This document shows positions 34,312-42,784 of a stretch of DNA of 42,862 nt, in pieces. How positions within the stretch are numbered: position 1 is the first letter of the stretch; each line of letters begins with the position of its first letter. The stretch spans positions 1 through 42,862 of the forward strand of contig JAFVCB010000077.1 in the NCBI GenBank assembly GCA_017479555.1. Reading direction: 5' to 3'. The DNA is from Bacteroidaceae bacterium (GTDB lineage: Bacteria; Bacteroidota; Bacteroidia; Bacteroidales; Bacteroidaceae). The notes beneath the pieces are model-generated. The model was given only the letters and a program-made list of their open reading frames with translations. It did no database searches and was not told where the DNA came from. A program made the translations under genes and the position numbers.

Positions 34312-34525
34312 CTGAAAAATCCTGAACTAAGCCAATTTTTCTGCTTTTTCTTCTTTTCGCGTGGCTTTTCGGTGGGTTGACGCTTACGATTTCGGGCGTG
34401 GTCTGTTGGCCGTGGGTGGCGCTTGGTGGGGTGTGTTTTTTGTACTGGTAGGGAAACGCTCTTTTCTATGAATAGAGGATTTTCCTACGATGTAGGCTGC
34501 ATTTCTTTCCAGCTCGGATGTATTC

Positions 34526-34609
34526 TATAAATTTAGGCTTAGTTTTTACAAATTTAGCCTTAGTTTTTACGAACTTAACCTAAGTTTGTAAGAATTTAGG
34601 CTTAGTTTA
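34526..34609. repeat. array B: four 21-bp near-palindromic repeats
   Basis: Units start at 34526, 34547, 34568 and 34589. Same consensus, same number of units, same exact 21-bp period and the same edges (ATTC before, TAAAA after) as array A at 2860, although individual units differ at several positions. It lies in the divergent region between the ATPase gene and an AraC regulator gene. Confidence 0.8.
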
Positions 34610-34641
34610 TAAAATCGTGCCAAGTGGAGAGAAAAACGAAA

Positions 34642-34820
34642 GGATGGAATGAAAAAGCCACGCGCTGCCGTGAGAACGGATTGGGGACGCAGCAGAACGC
34701 ATATCGGATGAACGCGAAAAAACATGCGCTTCAGAAGAGACGGGTTGGGGACGCAGCAGAACAAAGAACGGATGAACGCGAAAAAACATCCGTTGCCGTG
34801 GGAACGGATTGAGGACGCAG
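34642..34820. repeat. 64-bp tandem repeat, about 2.8 copies
   Basis: TTGGGGACGCAGCAGAAC starts at 34681 and 34745, and a variant TTGAGGACGCAG at 34809, exactly 64 bp apart. GGATGAACGCGAAAAAACAT follows at 34706 and 34770, with a diverged version at 34642. The last 39 bases of the first partial unit match the third unit best (ending GAACGGA). Short - strand open frames across it read repeated FFRVHP-like peptides, which I take as an artefact of the repeat. Confidence 0.8.
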
Positions 34821-34938
34821 GACGGCACGTATTCACGCTGCGATGTGCATGACGCGGCATAGCCCGTGCGAGAAAAGCACGGCCAATTTCGTTGGTCGCA
34901 CCTATGTTTCAAAAAGTTGAATTATCTTTGTGGCTGAT

Positions 34939-35751
34939 ATGGCAGCTTTTTCGGACATCATCCTTGCCAACTCGCTCGCTGAGGTGGGTTCGCCTCGTTT
35001 TCGCGGCTATCTGTGCCACGCGTATTGCAGTGCGGGCAGTTGCCGCTTGGTCTACAATGGTCGCACACACGTGATGCAAACGGGCGACTGCATGATACTT
35101 TCGGGTCCGGGCGAGCTGATGGAGCAGGTATCGCCCAGCGAGGACTTCAGCGTGGAGGTGGTCTATGTCACACAGGCTTTCATCGAGACGGCAACGCCCC
35201 CAGGCAGCAATTATGGCATGCGCGGCCATTTGGCGCTCTTTGACAATCCCATCATATCGCTCACCGCGCCACAGCAGTTGGTTTGCCAACGGAATTTTGC
35301 CGTCATTCGCGAGCGTTTGGCGCACACGGAACACCATTTCTACCGTGAGTTGATGCGCAATGTGGTGCAGACGATGATACTCGACTTTTTTGAGTTTCAT
35401 GCTTCGCGCTATGGCTACGACGTCATCACGACGCAGTATCGCCAACTGATGGATCGCTTCTTGGCGCTGCTTGAGCGGGGCGACTATCGCACGCATCGCG
35501 ACTTGGCGCACTACGCAGATGCGCTTTGCATCACTACGAAGTACCTTTCCGAAGTCTCGCGAAAGGTCAGCGGCTTTGCGGCCAACTATTGGATTACACG
35601 CTATACTTCGCTTTCCATCTCGCGAGAGTTGCGCAATCGCGAGCGCACCATCAGCGAAATCAGTGAGGCATTCGGTTTCTCTTCTACGGCACATTTTCAT
35701 CGCTTTGTGCAGAAGAACTTGGGTGCCAAGCCGTCCGAGTTTCGCCAGTAG
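34939..35751 (+). CDS. AraC-family transcriptional regulator
   Basis: A 270-aa protein. The N-terminal part is a cupin-like sensor (CRLVYNGRTHVMQTGDCMIL). The C-terminal two helix-turn-helix domain contains HYADALCITTKYLSEVSRKV and ISEISEAFGFSSTAHFHRFV, followed by GAKPSEFRQ. The frame extends to a GTG at 34930, but that lies inside the -7 box TATCTTTG (34923-34930), so the ATG at 34939 is chosen, which leaves almost no 5' UTR. It precedes an SDR, flavodoxin and aldo/keto reductase operon on the same strand, and is the probable regulator of it. Confidence 0.87.
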   Translation: MAAFSDIILANSLAEVGSPRFRGYLCHAYCSAGSCRLVYNGRTHVMQTGDCMILSGPGELMEQVSPSEDFSVEVVYVTQAFIETATPPGSNYGMRGHLALFDNPIISLTAPQQLVCQRNFAVIRERLAHTEHHFYRELMRNVVQTMILDFFEFHASRYGYDVITTQYRQLMDRFLALLERGDYRTHRDLAHYADALCITTKYLSEVSRKVSGFAANYWITRYTSLSISRELRNRERTISEISEAFGFSSTAHFHRFVQKNLGAKPSEFRQ

Positions 35752-35800
35752 CCGTTTCGGCATTTTGGGCAAAATACTCCGCTTTATATATATGCGCATC

Positions 35801-35825
35801 TGCAAAGTTACGATGTACTTTTGCA
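35801..35825. promoter_or_regulatory. dyad with opposed -7 boxes before the SDR operon
   Basis: TGCAAAGTTACG and TGTACTTTTGCA are imperfect inverted repeats (9 of 12 match). The right arm holds the -7 box TACTTTTG (35816-35823, + strand) for the SDR operon. The left arm gives TAACTTTG on the - strand (35809-35802), which would drive antisense transcription into araC. An AraC-type operator here is plausible. Confidence 0.5.
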
Positions 35826-35913
35826 GCGTCAAAGTGCGCAAGGCACGATTTCTTAGTTACAGCTTAGTAGAAGCTGCAAAGTATCTAAAACATTTATTTT
35901 TCCCTATTTCAAG

Positions 35914-36747
35914 ATGAAAGAGATTGTAGTATTGGTGGGCAGTGGCAGCATCGGTCTGGCCATTGTCCGACGTATCGCCACGGGCAAGCACATCGTGCTG
36001 GCCGACTACAACGAAGCGCAGGCGCAGCGCGCAGCCGCTCTGTTGGCCGACGCGGGTTTTGAGAGTTCTGTAGTGAAGTGCAATTTAGGCAGTCGGGAGG
36101 ACATCTACCATCTGCGCGACTTGGCGGCCTCGCTCGGGGCTGTGAAATATATGGTATGCGCCGCTGGCGTATCGCCCTCGCAAGCCTCGGTGGAGGAAAT
36201 CCTACGTGTGGACCTCTACGGCACGAGTGTGCTGCTCGAGGCTTTTAGTGAAATCATCGCCGACGGAGGTAGCGGTCTGATCATCTCGTCGCAGAGCGGT
36301 CATCGTTTGCCCGCGCTGAGCCCAGCGCAGAACGAGGCCTTGGCCACCACGCCTACCGAACAGCTCCTATCGCTCCCGTTCCTCACCACCATCACCGATA
36401 CGCTCAAGGCCTACCAATATGCCAAGCGGCAGAACGTCCTGCGCGTGATGTACGAAGCCACCCGTTGGGGCAAGCGGGGGGCTACGGTCAACAGCCTCTC
36501 GCCGGGTATCATCATCACGCCCTTGGCCAACGACGAGCTGCACGGCCCACGCAAGGAGGGATACCTCAAGATGATAGCCGCCTCGCCCGCGCAACGAGCT
36601 GGCACGCCCGACGAAGTGGGCGAGTTGGCTGCTTTTCTGATGTCCTCGCGGGGCGCGTTTATCTCGGGGGCTGACATACTCATCGACGGTGGGACTACGG
36701 CCTCCTACTGGTACGGTGATTTGCAGTACCTCAAAGCCACACACTAA
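35914..36747 (+). CDS. short-chain dehydrogenase/reductase
   Basis: A 277-aa SDR. The cofactor loop is VGSGSIGLAIVRRIA (a variant of TGxxxGxG) at residues 8-22. The catalytic Ser is in LIISSQSGHRLP and the YxxxK pair in YQYAKRQN near residue 170. A loop of about 25 residues between them (NEALATTPTEQLLSLPFLTT) is longer than in most SDRs. The C-terminus has SGADILIDGGTTASYW. The substrate is unknown. It is the first gene of a three-gene operon (SDR, exported flavodoxin, aldo/keto reductase), a redox set probably controlled by the upstream AraC protein. Confidence 0.87.
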   Translation: MKEIVVLVGSGSIGLAIVRRIATGKHIVLADYNEAQAQRAAALLADAGFESSVVKCNLGSREDIYHLRDLAASLGAVKYMVCAAGVSPSQASVEEILRVDLYGTSVLLEAFSEIIADGGSGLIISSQSGHRLPALSPAQNEALATTPTEQLLSLPFLTTITDTLKAYQYAKRQNVLRVMYEATRWGKRGATVNSLSPGIIITPLANDELHGPRKEGYLKMIAASPAQRAGTPDEVGELAAFLMSSRGAFISGADILIDGGTTASYWYGDLQYLKATH

Positions 36748-36769
36748 CACCATGTTTAACCTAAAAACA

Positions 36770-37369
36770 ATGAAACTCACCTCAACCATCTGCGCTGCGC
36801 TCCTGAGCTTCTGTACAGCCTGCACAGCGCAGAGTGGACAACCTACAACAACTATGAACAACGCTGGAAAATCACTCGTTCTCTTTTTCTCTCACGCTGG
36901 TGAGAACTACAACGTGGGACATATCGATGTGGGCAACACCAAAATCGTAGCCGACTATATCTCCGAGCAGACGGGAGCCGACCAGTTTGAGATTGTATGC
37001 CAGAAGAACTATGACATGCCCTACATGAAGCTCATCGAGATAGCCAAGGACGAAGCTCAGCGTGGCGAACTCCCTCCCTATGTGGGCGACATCGACACGG
37101 CTCCCTACGACACCATATTCATTGGTGGCCCGATATGGTGGGGCACGTTCCCGCAAGTGATGTTCACCTTCTTCGGTGCGCACGACCTCTCGGGCAAGAC
37201 CATCGTGCCCTTTGTCACCCACGAGGGTTCAGGACTGGCCTCCACGGTGAGCGACCTCAAACGCGCTTATCCTCAGGCCAACGTGCTGCCAGGCTTCGCC
37301 ATCTACGGACACGAGGTGCGCTCGGGGCGTGCCAAGGTAGAGAAGTGGCTACACAGTCTGGGCTACTAA
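36770..37369 (+). CDS. exported flavodoxin-like protein
   Basis: A 199-aa protein from the ATG at 36770. Its leader (MKLTSTICAALLSFCTACTA) has Cys residues placed as in a lipoprotein signal, so it may be lipid-anchored. Upstream in-frame starts (36752, 36689) overlap the SDR end or lack a leader. The flavodoxin fold shows SLVLFFSHAGENYNVGHIDV as the FMN-phosphate loop, then DTIFIGGPIWWGTFPQVMF and TFVTHEGSG-like IVPFVTHEGSGLAST. Exported flavodoxins of this family occur in Bacteroidota, partners unknown. It starts 22 bases after the SDR gene. Confidence 0.85.
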   Translation: MKLTSTICAALLSFCTACTAQSGQPTTTMNNAGKSLVLFFSHAGENYNVGHIDVGNTKIVADYISEQTGADQFEIVCQKNYDMPYMKLIEIAKDEAQRGELPPYVGDIDTAPYDTIFIGGPIWWGTFPQVMFTFFGAHDLSGKTIVPFVTHEGSGLASTVSDLKRAYPQANVLPGFAIYGHEVRSGRAKVEKWLHSLGY

Positions 37370-37413
37370 ACCTTTTAGCACCTTCTTTCTTATAACCCCT
37401 TCAATCATTTATT

Positions 37414-38259
37414 ATGGAAACCATCAAACTATCTAACGGTGTCGAAATGCCCTTGTTGGGCTACGGCGTGTTTCTCGTCAAGCCCGATGAGTGCGAAGCC
37501 CATGTGCGCGAAGCCCTCAGTGTAGGCTATCGGCTCATTGACACCGCTCAGGCCTACGCCAACGAAGAGGGCGTGGGACGTGCCATCAAGGCAAGCGGTA
37601 TAGCCCGCGAAGAAATCTTCCTCACCACCAAGGTGTGGATTAGCAACTCGGGTGAACAACGCGCTGCCCAGTCCATCGAGGAGAGCCTGCGCAAGTTGCA
37701 GACCGACTACATAGACCTTCTGCTCATCCATCAGCCCTACGGCGACGTGTTCGGCACTTGGCGCGCCATGGAGAAGGCTTACGCAGCGGGCAAGGTGCGT
37801 GCCATCGGTGTGAGCAATTTCCAAGCCGCGCGCTTCTTCGACTTTGCGCACTACGCAGACACGAAGCCGATGGTCAATCAGTTGCAGTGCAACGCCCTCA
37901 TTCAGCAGACGGGCATCGAACCTATCCTCAGCGAAACGTCCACACGCATGATGGCCTGGGGACCATTAGGCGGTGCCGGTGTCGAGGGTGTGGTGAAGAG
38001 CGAACTGTTGGCCACCATCGGTCAGCCCCATGGCAAGAGCGCCGCTCAAGTAGCCCTGCGATGGCTCGTTCAGCGCGGCATCGTAGCCATTCCCAAGAGT
38101 GTGCATCGCGAGCGTATGGAGCAGAACTTCGACATCTTCGACTTTGCGCTCACCGACGACGAGATGGCGCAAATCGCTACGCTCAATCAGCACGACACGG
38201 GTACGGTAGACTTCCACAGCCCTGACTTTGTCAAATATCTCATCGCCAACTACGGATAG
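37414..38259 (+). CDS. aldo/keto reductase (2,5-diketogluconate-reductase-like)
   Basis: A 281-aa TIM-barrel reductase. The catalytic tetrad is visible: Asp and Tyr in LIDTAQAYANEEGVG near residue 46, Lys in FLTTKVWIS near 75, and His in LLIHQPYGDVFGTW near 107. The NADPH-binding region is VAIPKSVHRERMEQNFDIFD near 235. It is the last gene of the operon, 44 bases after the flavodoxin gene and ahead of a strong terminator. Confidence 0.9.
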   Translation: METIKLSNGVEMPLLGYGVFLVKPDECEAHVREALSVGYRLIDTAQAYANEEGVGRAIKASGIAREEIFLTTKVWISNSGEQRAAQSIEESLRKLQTDYIDLLLIHQPYGDVFGTWRAMEKAYAAGKVRAIGVSNFQAARFFDFAHYADTKPMVNQLQCNALIQQTGIEPILSETSTRMMAWGPLGGAGVEGVVKSELLATIGQPHGKSAAQVALRWLVQRGIVAIPKSVHRERMEQNFDIFDFALTDDEMAQIATLNQHDTGTVDFHSPDFVKYLIANYG

Positions 38260-38307
38260 TCCCCCACCCCACATACAGGCCACAGCAAGTCCCGTGGTCG
38301 CTACATC

Positions 38308-38356
38308 AACGCCAATTCCTTGCCGCTCCATTGCAGCGCGTCAAGGAATTGGCGTT
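38308..38356. terminator. strong hairpin terminator after the reductase operon
   Basis: AACGCCAATTCCTTG (38308-38322) pairs perfectly with CAAGGAATTGGCGTT (38342-38356), 15 bp, followed by a short T-rich stretch. Confidence 0.75.
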
Positions 38357-38388
38357 TCCGTGAGAACGCGAGAAATGCTTATGCCCGC

Positions 38389-38419
38389 TTTGCTCGTCAA
38401 GCGAAATGTATTACTTTTG
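38389..38419 (+). promoter_or_regulatory. sulfatase promoter
   Basis: An exact Bacteroidota promoter: -33 TTTG (38389-38392), 19 bp, -7 TACTTTTG (38412-38419). The 5' UTR is about 45 nt. Confidence 0.75.
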
Positions 38420-38469
38420 TCCCAAAATTTACGCCTTAGCGTTTTATATCTTTAGGTACACAAGGAAAA

Positions 38470-40029
38470 ATGTCCCGCATTTCACTCTTAGCTCTTGCGG
38501 CTCTGCCCGCCGCCGTGTCGGCACAGCGATACAACATCGTGTATATCATGACCGACGACCACACGGCACAAATGATGTCGTGCTACGACACACGCTATAT
38601 CGAAACACCTAACCTCGACCGCATCGCTCGCGACGGTGTACGTTTCACGCGCAGCTACGTGGCCAACTCGCTCAGCGGCCCCAGTCGTGCTTGTATGCTC
38701 ACGGGTAAGCATAGTCACGCCAACGGCTTCACCAACAACGAACACGGCATCTTCGACGGTTCGCAGCAGACCATGCCCAAACTGCTACAGCGCGCGGGCT
38801 ATCAGACGGCCATGATTGGCAAGTGGCACCTCGTGAGCCTACCTACTGGCTTCGACTACTGGAACATCTTGCCCGAACAGGGAGACTACTACAACCCTGA
38901 CTTCATCACCATGACGGGCGACACCGTTACAGAACATGGCTATCTCACCAACATTGTCACCGACAAGGCCATCAACTGGTTGGAAAATCAGCGCGACCCC
39001 TCACGCCCCTTCCTGCTGCTCATCCATCACAAGGCGTGCCACCGCAACTGGTTGCCAGAGCTCAAATACTTGCGTGAGTACGAGGACGTGACATTCCCCT
39101 TGCCCGAGACATTCTTCGACAACTACGCTGGCCGCGAGGCTGCCGCAGCCCAGGAAATGCACATCGACCGCGACATGGACATCGTGTACGACACCAAGAT
39201 GTTCCGTCCCGACCTGCACACGCGCCTAACGCCCAACTATCGGCGCATGGTCTCTCGCCTCGACGGGCGCGACCAACAGGAGTACGACTGGTTCTACGAC
39301 TCGCTCTCACTCGATTTCTATCGTCGCTTCCCTCAGATGGCTGATGGACGCACCACAGACCACAGCCGCGAGGTGGCTATATTCAAGTACCAACGCTATA
39401 TGCGCGACTATGCCAAGGTGGTCAAGTCGCTCGACGACAATGTAGGGCGCGTGCTCGACTATCTCAAGGCTGCTGGCTTGGACGACAGCACCTTGGTGGT
39501 CTACACCAGCGACCAAGGATTCTATATGGGCGAACATGGATGGTTCGACAAGCGTTTCATGTACGAAGAGAGTTTCTCCACACCGCTAATCATGAAGCTG
39601 CCAAAGGGCATGACGCTTCGTGGCGACATCAACGAGATGGTGCAAAACATCGACTACGCTCCTACCTTCCTCGACATCGCTGGCGCTCCCATCCCCGACG
39701 ACATCCACGGTGTGTCGCTCTTGCCCTTGTTGCGCGGCGAGCACCCCAAGGACTGGAGGCAATCGCTCTACTACCACTACTATGAGTATCCCGCCGAGCA
39801 CAGCGTGAAGCGCCACTACGGTGTGTTCGATGGTCGCTACAAGCTCATCCACTTCTATCGCGACATCGACCAGTGGGAACTCTTCGACCTCCAGAGCGAT
39901 CCGCACGAACTCCATAATATATATGGTACAGAGGGAACGAAGCGGCTCACCCAGCGTCTCATGCGCGAGCTCAAGCGATTGCAACAGCAGTACAACGACC
40001 CCATACTCGAGCAGTTCCCCTTGCCGTAA
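38470..40029 (+). CDS. Ser-type sulfatase, exported
   Basis: A 519-aa exported enzyme with a leader ending AVSAQ (residues 1-19). Metal ligands DD at 29-30 are in IVYIMTDDHTAQ. The active-site signature is SGPSRACMLTGK, with Ser69 in place of Cys at the position converted to formylglycine, so maturation needs an anaerobic sulfatase-maturating radical-SAM enzyme, encoded elsewhere. A second ligand pair lies in VVYTSDQGFYMGEHGWFDKR near 345. Such enzymes remove sulfate from host or algal glycans. No other glycan genes adjoin it, so the substrate is open. Confidence 0.9.
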   Translation: MSRISLLALAALPAAVSAQRYNIVYIMTDDHTAQMMSCYDTRYIETPNLDRIARDGVRFTRSYVANSLSGPSRACMLTGKHSHANGFTNNEHGIFDGSQQTMPKLLQRAGYQTAMIGKWHLVSLPTGFDYWNILPEQGDYYNPDFITMTGDTVTEHGYLTNIVTDKAINWLENQRDPSRPFLLLIHHKACHRNWLPELKYLREYEDVTFPLPETFFDNYAGREAAAAQEMHIDRDMDIVYDTKMFRPDLHTRLTPNYRRMVSRLDGRDQQEYDWFYDSLSLDFYRRFPQMADGRTTDHSREVAIFKYQRYMRDYAKVVKSLDDNVGRVLDYLKAAGLDDSTLVVYTSDQGFYMGEHGWFDKRFMYEESFSTPLIMKLPKGMTLRGDINEMVQNIDYAPTFLDIAGAPIPDDIHGVSLLPLLRGEHPKDWRQSLYYHYYEYPAEHSVKRHYGVFDGRYKLIHFYRDIDQWELFDLQSDPHELHNIYGTEGTKRLTQRLMRELKRLQQQYNDPILEQFPLP

Positions 40030-40229
40030 AGCCGATGTGCCACAGTACCTATGCGGTCTCGCCGTCTCGCACTGTTGCATCACTTTGTCAAGACATTTAT
40101 TCCATCATTTCATAAACCATTTTTCCCCAAGTGGCTTTGCGCGCCACGTGGTGTGGAGCAATCTTCCAAGCTTCGGCAAAATGTCGTAGCCCCCACCACA
40201 GCTAACCTACGAGCCACGTCCCGAAAACT

Positions 40230-41615
40230 ATGAGAAAAGTTCTTTCCCTACTCGCCCTCTTCGTGCTTGCCCTCTCGGCTTCCGCACAGAACAACACGGC
40301 GTACGAACGTCAGACACCCTCATGTAGCTATCGTGTGTACCTACACGACAAGGACGGCAACGGCTACAGCCTGCGCCATCCCGAGAAATTCCTTTCACCC
40401 AAGGCGCTTGAGCGCCGCGCAAAGTTCGGCCTCGCAGTTGACCAGTACGACCTTCCTGTCTCCAAGAAGTACCTCAAGAAACTCTCACAGGCAGGCTTTG
40501 GCATCCACTGCGTGAGCAAATGGAACAACACAGCCGTGGTGACAAGCAGTTTAGAGAATGCTGCCGAGCTTCTGCAAGCACTCTCGTTCGTTGACAGTGT
40601 ACAATTAGTCTACGTCACCCCCGACAGCTTAGAGGTTATTCAGGAACGTGATGAGATAGTTCCCTCCAGTCGTCGTCCCCATGCTGACAGTCGCTACGGC
40701 TATGCCACTCGCCAAGCCGAGATGATAGGCGCAGACCGCATGCACGAGGCTGGCTTCATCGGCGACGGCATAACGATAGCTGTCATCGACGGTGGTTTCC
40801 ACAACGCCGACCGCATACCTGGTCTCGACAACGTGCGCATCTTAGGTACACGCAACTTTGTGCATCCCGACCGCGATGTCTATCTCGAGGGAAGCCACGG
40901 CATGATGGTACTCTCCTGCATCGGCAGCAACAAGCCCGGCCTGCAAGTGGGTACAGCCCCTGGCGCATCGTTCTACCTCCTGCTCAGTGAGGACGGCTCT
41001 TCGGAGTTCCCCATCGAGGAAGACAACTGGTGCGCAGCCATAGAGTATGCCGACAGCTTGGGTTGCGACATTGTCACCAGTTCGTTGGGCTACACCCAGT
41101 TCGACGACAAGAGCATGTCCCACCGCTACTACGAGCTTGACGGACACACCTACATCAACTCGCGCTCTGCCTCCTTGGCTGCCAGTCGCGGACTGGTTGT
41201 GCTCAACAGCGCAGGCAACAGCGGCAACGACCGTTGGAAACTCATCGGTGCGCCTGCCGATGCAGAGAACATGCTCGCCGTAGGTGCGGTTGACCCCCAG
41301 GAGCAGAACACGCTGTTCTCCTCTCTCGGCAACAGTGCTGACGGACGCATCAAGCCCGACGTGATGGCACAGGGACAGCATTGCAGCGTCTTCGACACCG
41401 ACGGTACGATACGCTACGTGGCTGGTACGAGCTTCTCCTGTCCCATCCTCTGCGGCGGTGTGGCTTGTCTGATGCAGGCCTCTCCCGATGCCACTCCCTT
41501 AGAGATTATACGAGCCATACGTCTCTCGGGCGACCGTGCAGACCATCCCGACAACGTCTTCGGATATGGCATTCCCGACCTCTGGAGGGCTTACGAAATT
41601 CTCCATCATAAGTAA
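40230..41615 (+). CDS. subtilisin-like (S8) serine protease, exported
   Basis: A 461-aa protein with a leader MRKVLSLLALFVLALSASAQ. An inhibitor-like prodomain spans about 25-150. The catalytic residues are Asp in ITIAVIDGGFHNAD near 188, His in LEGSHGMMVLSCIGS near 227, the oxyanion Asn in LNSAGNSGNDRW near 333, and Ser in AGTSFSCPILCGG near 395. It ends soon after the catalytic domain (YGIPDLWRAYEILHHK) and has no obvious T9SS C-terminal signal, so it is probably periplasmic or exported another way. Confidence 0.9.
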   Translation: MRKVLSLLALFVLALSASAQNNTAYERQTPSCSYRVYLHDKDGNGYSLRHPEKFLSPKALERRAKFGLAVDQYDLPVSKKYLKKLSQAGFGIHCVSKWNNTAVVTSSLENAAELLQALSFVDSVQLVYVTPDSLEVIQERDEIVPSSRRPHADSRYGYATRQAEMIGADRMHEAGFIGDGITIAVIDGGFHNADRIPGLDNVRILGTRNFVHPDRDVYLEGSHGMMVLSCIGSNKPGLQVGTAPGASFYLLLSEDGSSEFPIEEDNWCAAIEYADSLGCDIVTSSLGYTQFDDKSMSHRYYELDGHTYINSRSASLAASRGLVVLNSAGNSGNDRWKLIGAPADAENMLAVGAVDPQEQNTLFSSLGNSADGRIKPDVMAQGQHCSVFDTDGTIRYVAGTSFSCPILCGGVACLMQASPDATPLEIIRAIRLSGDRADHPDNVFGYGIPDLWRAYEILHHK

Positions 41616-41677
41616 GCCAACCCTCGTTGCTCCACGTCGCACACCGCATCGCGCAGACGACGCATGAGCATTTGGCA

Positions 41678-41739
41678 AAAAGGATGTTCTATCTATTAGG
41701 TACAACGCTCCTGCATCCTAATTTGTAGAACATCCTTTT
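41678..41739. terminator. long hairpin terminator after the protease gene
   Basis: AAAAGGATGTTCTA (41678-41691) pairs perfectly with TAGAACATCCTTTT (41726-41739), with an inner TTAGG/CCTAA pair. It is flanked by T-rich sequence, so it can act in both directions. Confidence 0.8.
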
Positions 41740-41769
41740 CTTTTCCATTTCTCCATCCTCCCTACTCCT

Positions 41770-42207
41770 ATGAAATTTCTCGAAGTTCCCAAACGCTACC
41801 TCATCTTGCTCAACGGCCTGTTATGGCTATCCATAGGGCTACATATTCTCTACAAAGGGCTGGCAGCCTACGTGCGCATCTACCCCGACGCGGTTCGGGG
41901 GTGGCATGTGCTGATAAGCCTTGTGGTTTACACGGGTTTCGTATTTATGTTTAGGCGCATCGTACGGCGGTATACCGACCGCATTCTCGCGTTCCCCACA
42001 GCCCGAAAAGGCATCAATTATGTATTCAGTCTGCGCGGCTATCTGCTCATCGCGTTCATGATGGGACTCGGCATCAGCGTACGCTTCTTGCCCTTCGTGA
42101 CCGATGTCTTTTATGCCACATTCTACACGGGCTTAGGCGGCGGCTTGACACTGGCGGGCATTCTCTTTTTCAAACACTTCCACACGGCCTGCAAAGCCAA
42201 GGCTTAG
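41770..42207 (+). CDS. small integral membrane protein, unknown function
   Basis: A 145-aa protein with four predicted membrane segments: YLILLNGLLWLSIGLHILY, HVLISLVVYTGFVFMF, GYLLIAFMMGLGISVRFL, and FYTGLGGGLTLAGILFF. Basic residues (RRIVRRYTDR) fall between segments 2 and 3. No family was recognised. It is monocistronic, with 30 bases between the hairpin and the ATG. Confidence 0.75.
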   Translation: MKFLEVPKRYLILLNGLLWLSIGLHILYKGLAAYVRIYPDAVRGWHVLISLVVYTGFVFMFRRIVRRYTDRILAFPTARKGINYVFSLRGYLLIAFMMGLGISVRFLPFVTDVFYATFYTGLGGGLTLAGILFFKHFHTACKAKA

Positions 42208-42350
42208 TAGCGACACGCTTGTGATGGGAACAGCCATTTTGCAAAGTTGAGGATGCGTTGCGCCTAACAAAACCGAAACTAATATTTGCAAAAAGTCTTT
42301 TTTCTACGCTTTTTCATAAGTCAGCACTTTATGTAAGAAATATGGCGATA

Positions 42351-42358
42351 TAACTTTG
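42351..42358 (+). promoter_or_regulatory. -7 box of the small exported protein gene
   Basis: TAACTTTG, 24 bases before the ATG at 42383. A weak -33 match (CTTTA) lies about 19 bp upstream. Confidence 0.55.
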
Positions 42359-42382
42359 CACGCAATGTATTTCTAAAGACTT

Positions 42383-42784
42383 ATGAAAAAGCTCATTCTT
42401 TTGTTGTTGCTACTCGCGACAACGCTCTCCACTCGGGCTGATGAGTTCCCCTATCTGGCGTTCCAGCAGACCGATGGGACGATAACCGTGCTGAGTGTGT
42501 CGGGGCTCAACATGCGCAGCACCGATGGCTTGCTCACCGTGACCAATAGCGAAACGACTTTCTCGGTCGAGACCATCAAGCTCTCCAAGATGTATTTCAC
42601 CGAGACGGCCACGGGCATCCTCTTGCTCCAAAATGTCAGCGAGGCTGCGCCCGTCGAGGTGTGGCAAGCTGAGGGACGCTACATCGGGCGTTTCACCTCG
42701 CTCGCAGCCCTTTCGGCCAAACTGACTCGTGGTGTTTACATCATCAAGAAAGGAACAGAAACCATTAAGCTACTTGTGCCATGA
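42383..42784 (+). CDS. small exported protein with a T9SS-like C-terminal segment
   Basis: A 133-aa protein. The leader is MKKLILLLLLLATTLSTRAD. The central part is short beta strands (YLAFQQTDGTITVLSVSGLN). The last 40 residues (EVWQAEGRYIGRF, then LTRGVYIIKKGTETIKLLVP) resemble the T9SS type A sorting domain (V.N..G..V.....L..GVYIVK...K..V). The tail may therefore direct secretion through the T9SS, but it is nearly the whole mature protein. It overlaps the next gene as ATGA. Confidence 0.7.
   Translation: MKKLILLLLLLATTLSTRADEFPYLAFQQTDGTITVLSVSGLNMRSTDGLLTVTNSETTFSVETIKLSKMYFTETATGILLLQNVSEAAPVEVWQAEGRYIGRFTSLAALSAKLTRGVYIIKKGTETIKLLVP

Noticed and set aside
34567..34912. Two short - strand open frames with repeated FFRVHP-like peptides
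   Set aside because: They are read through the 64-bp tandem repeat and the 21-bp array, and neither has a promoter or a family match.
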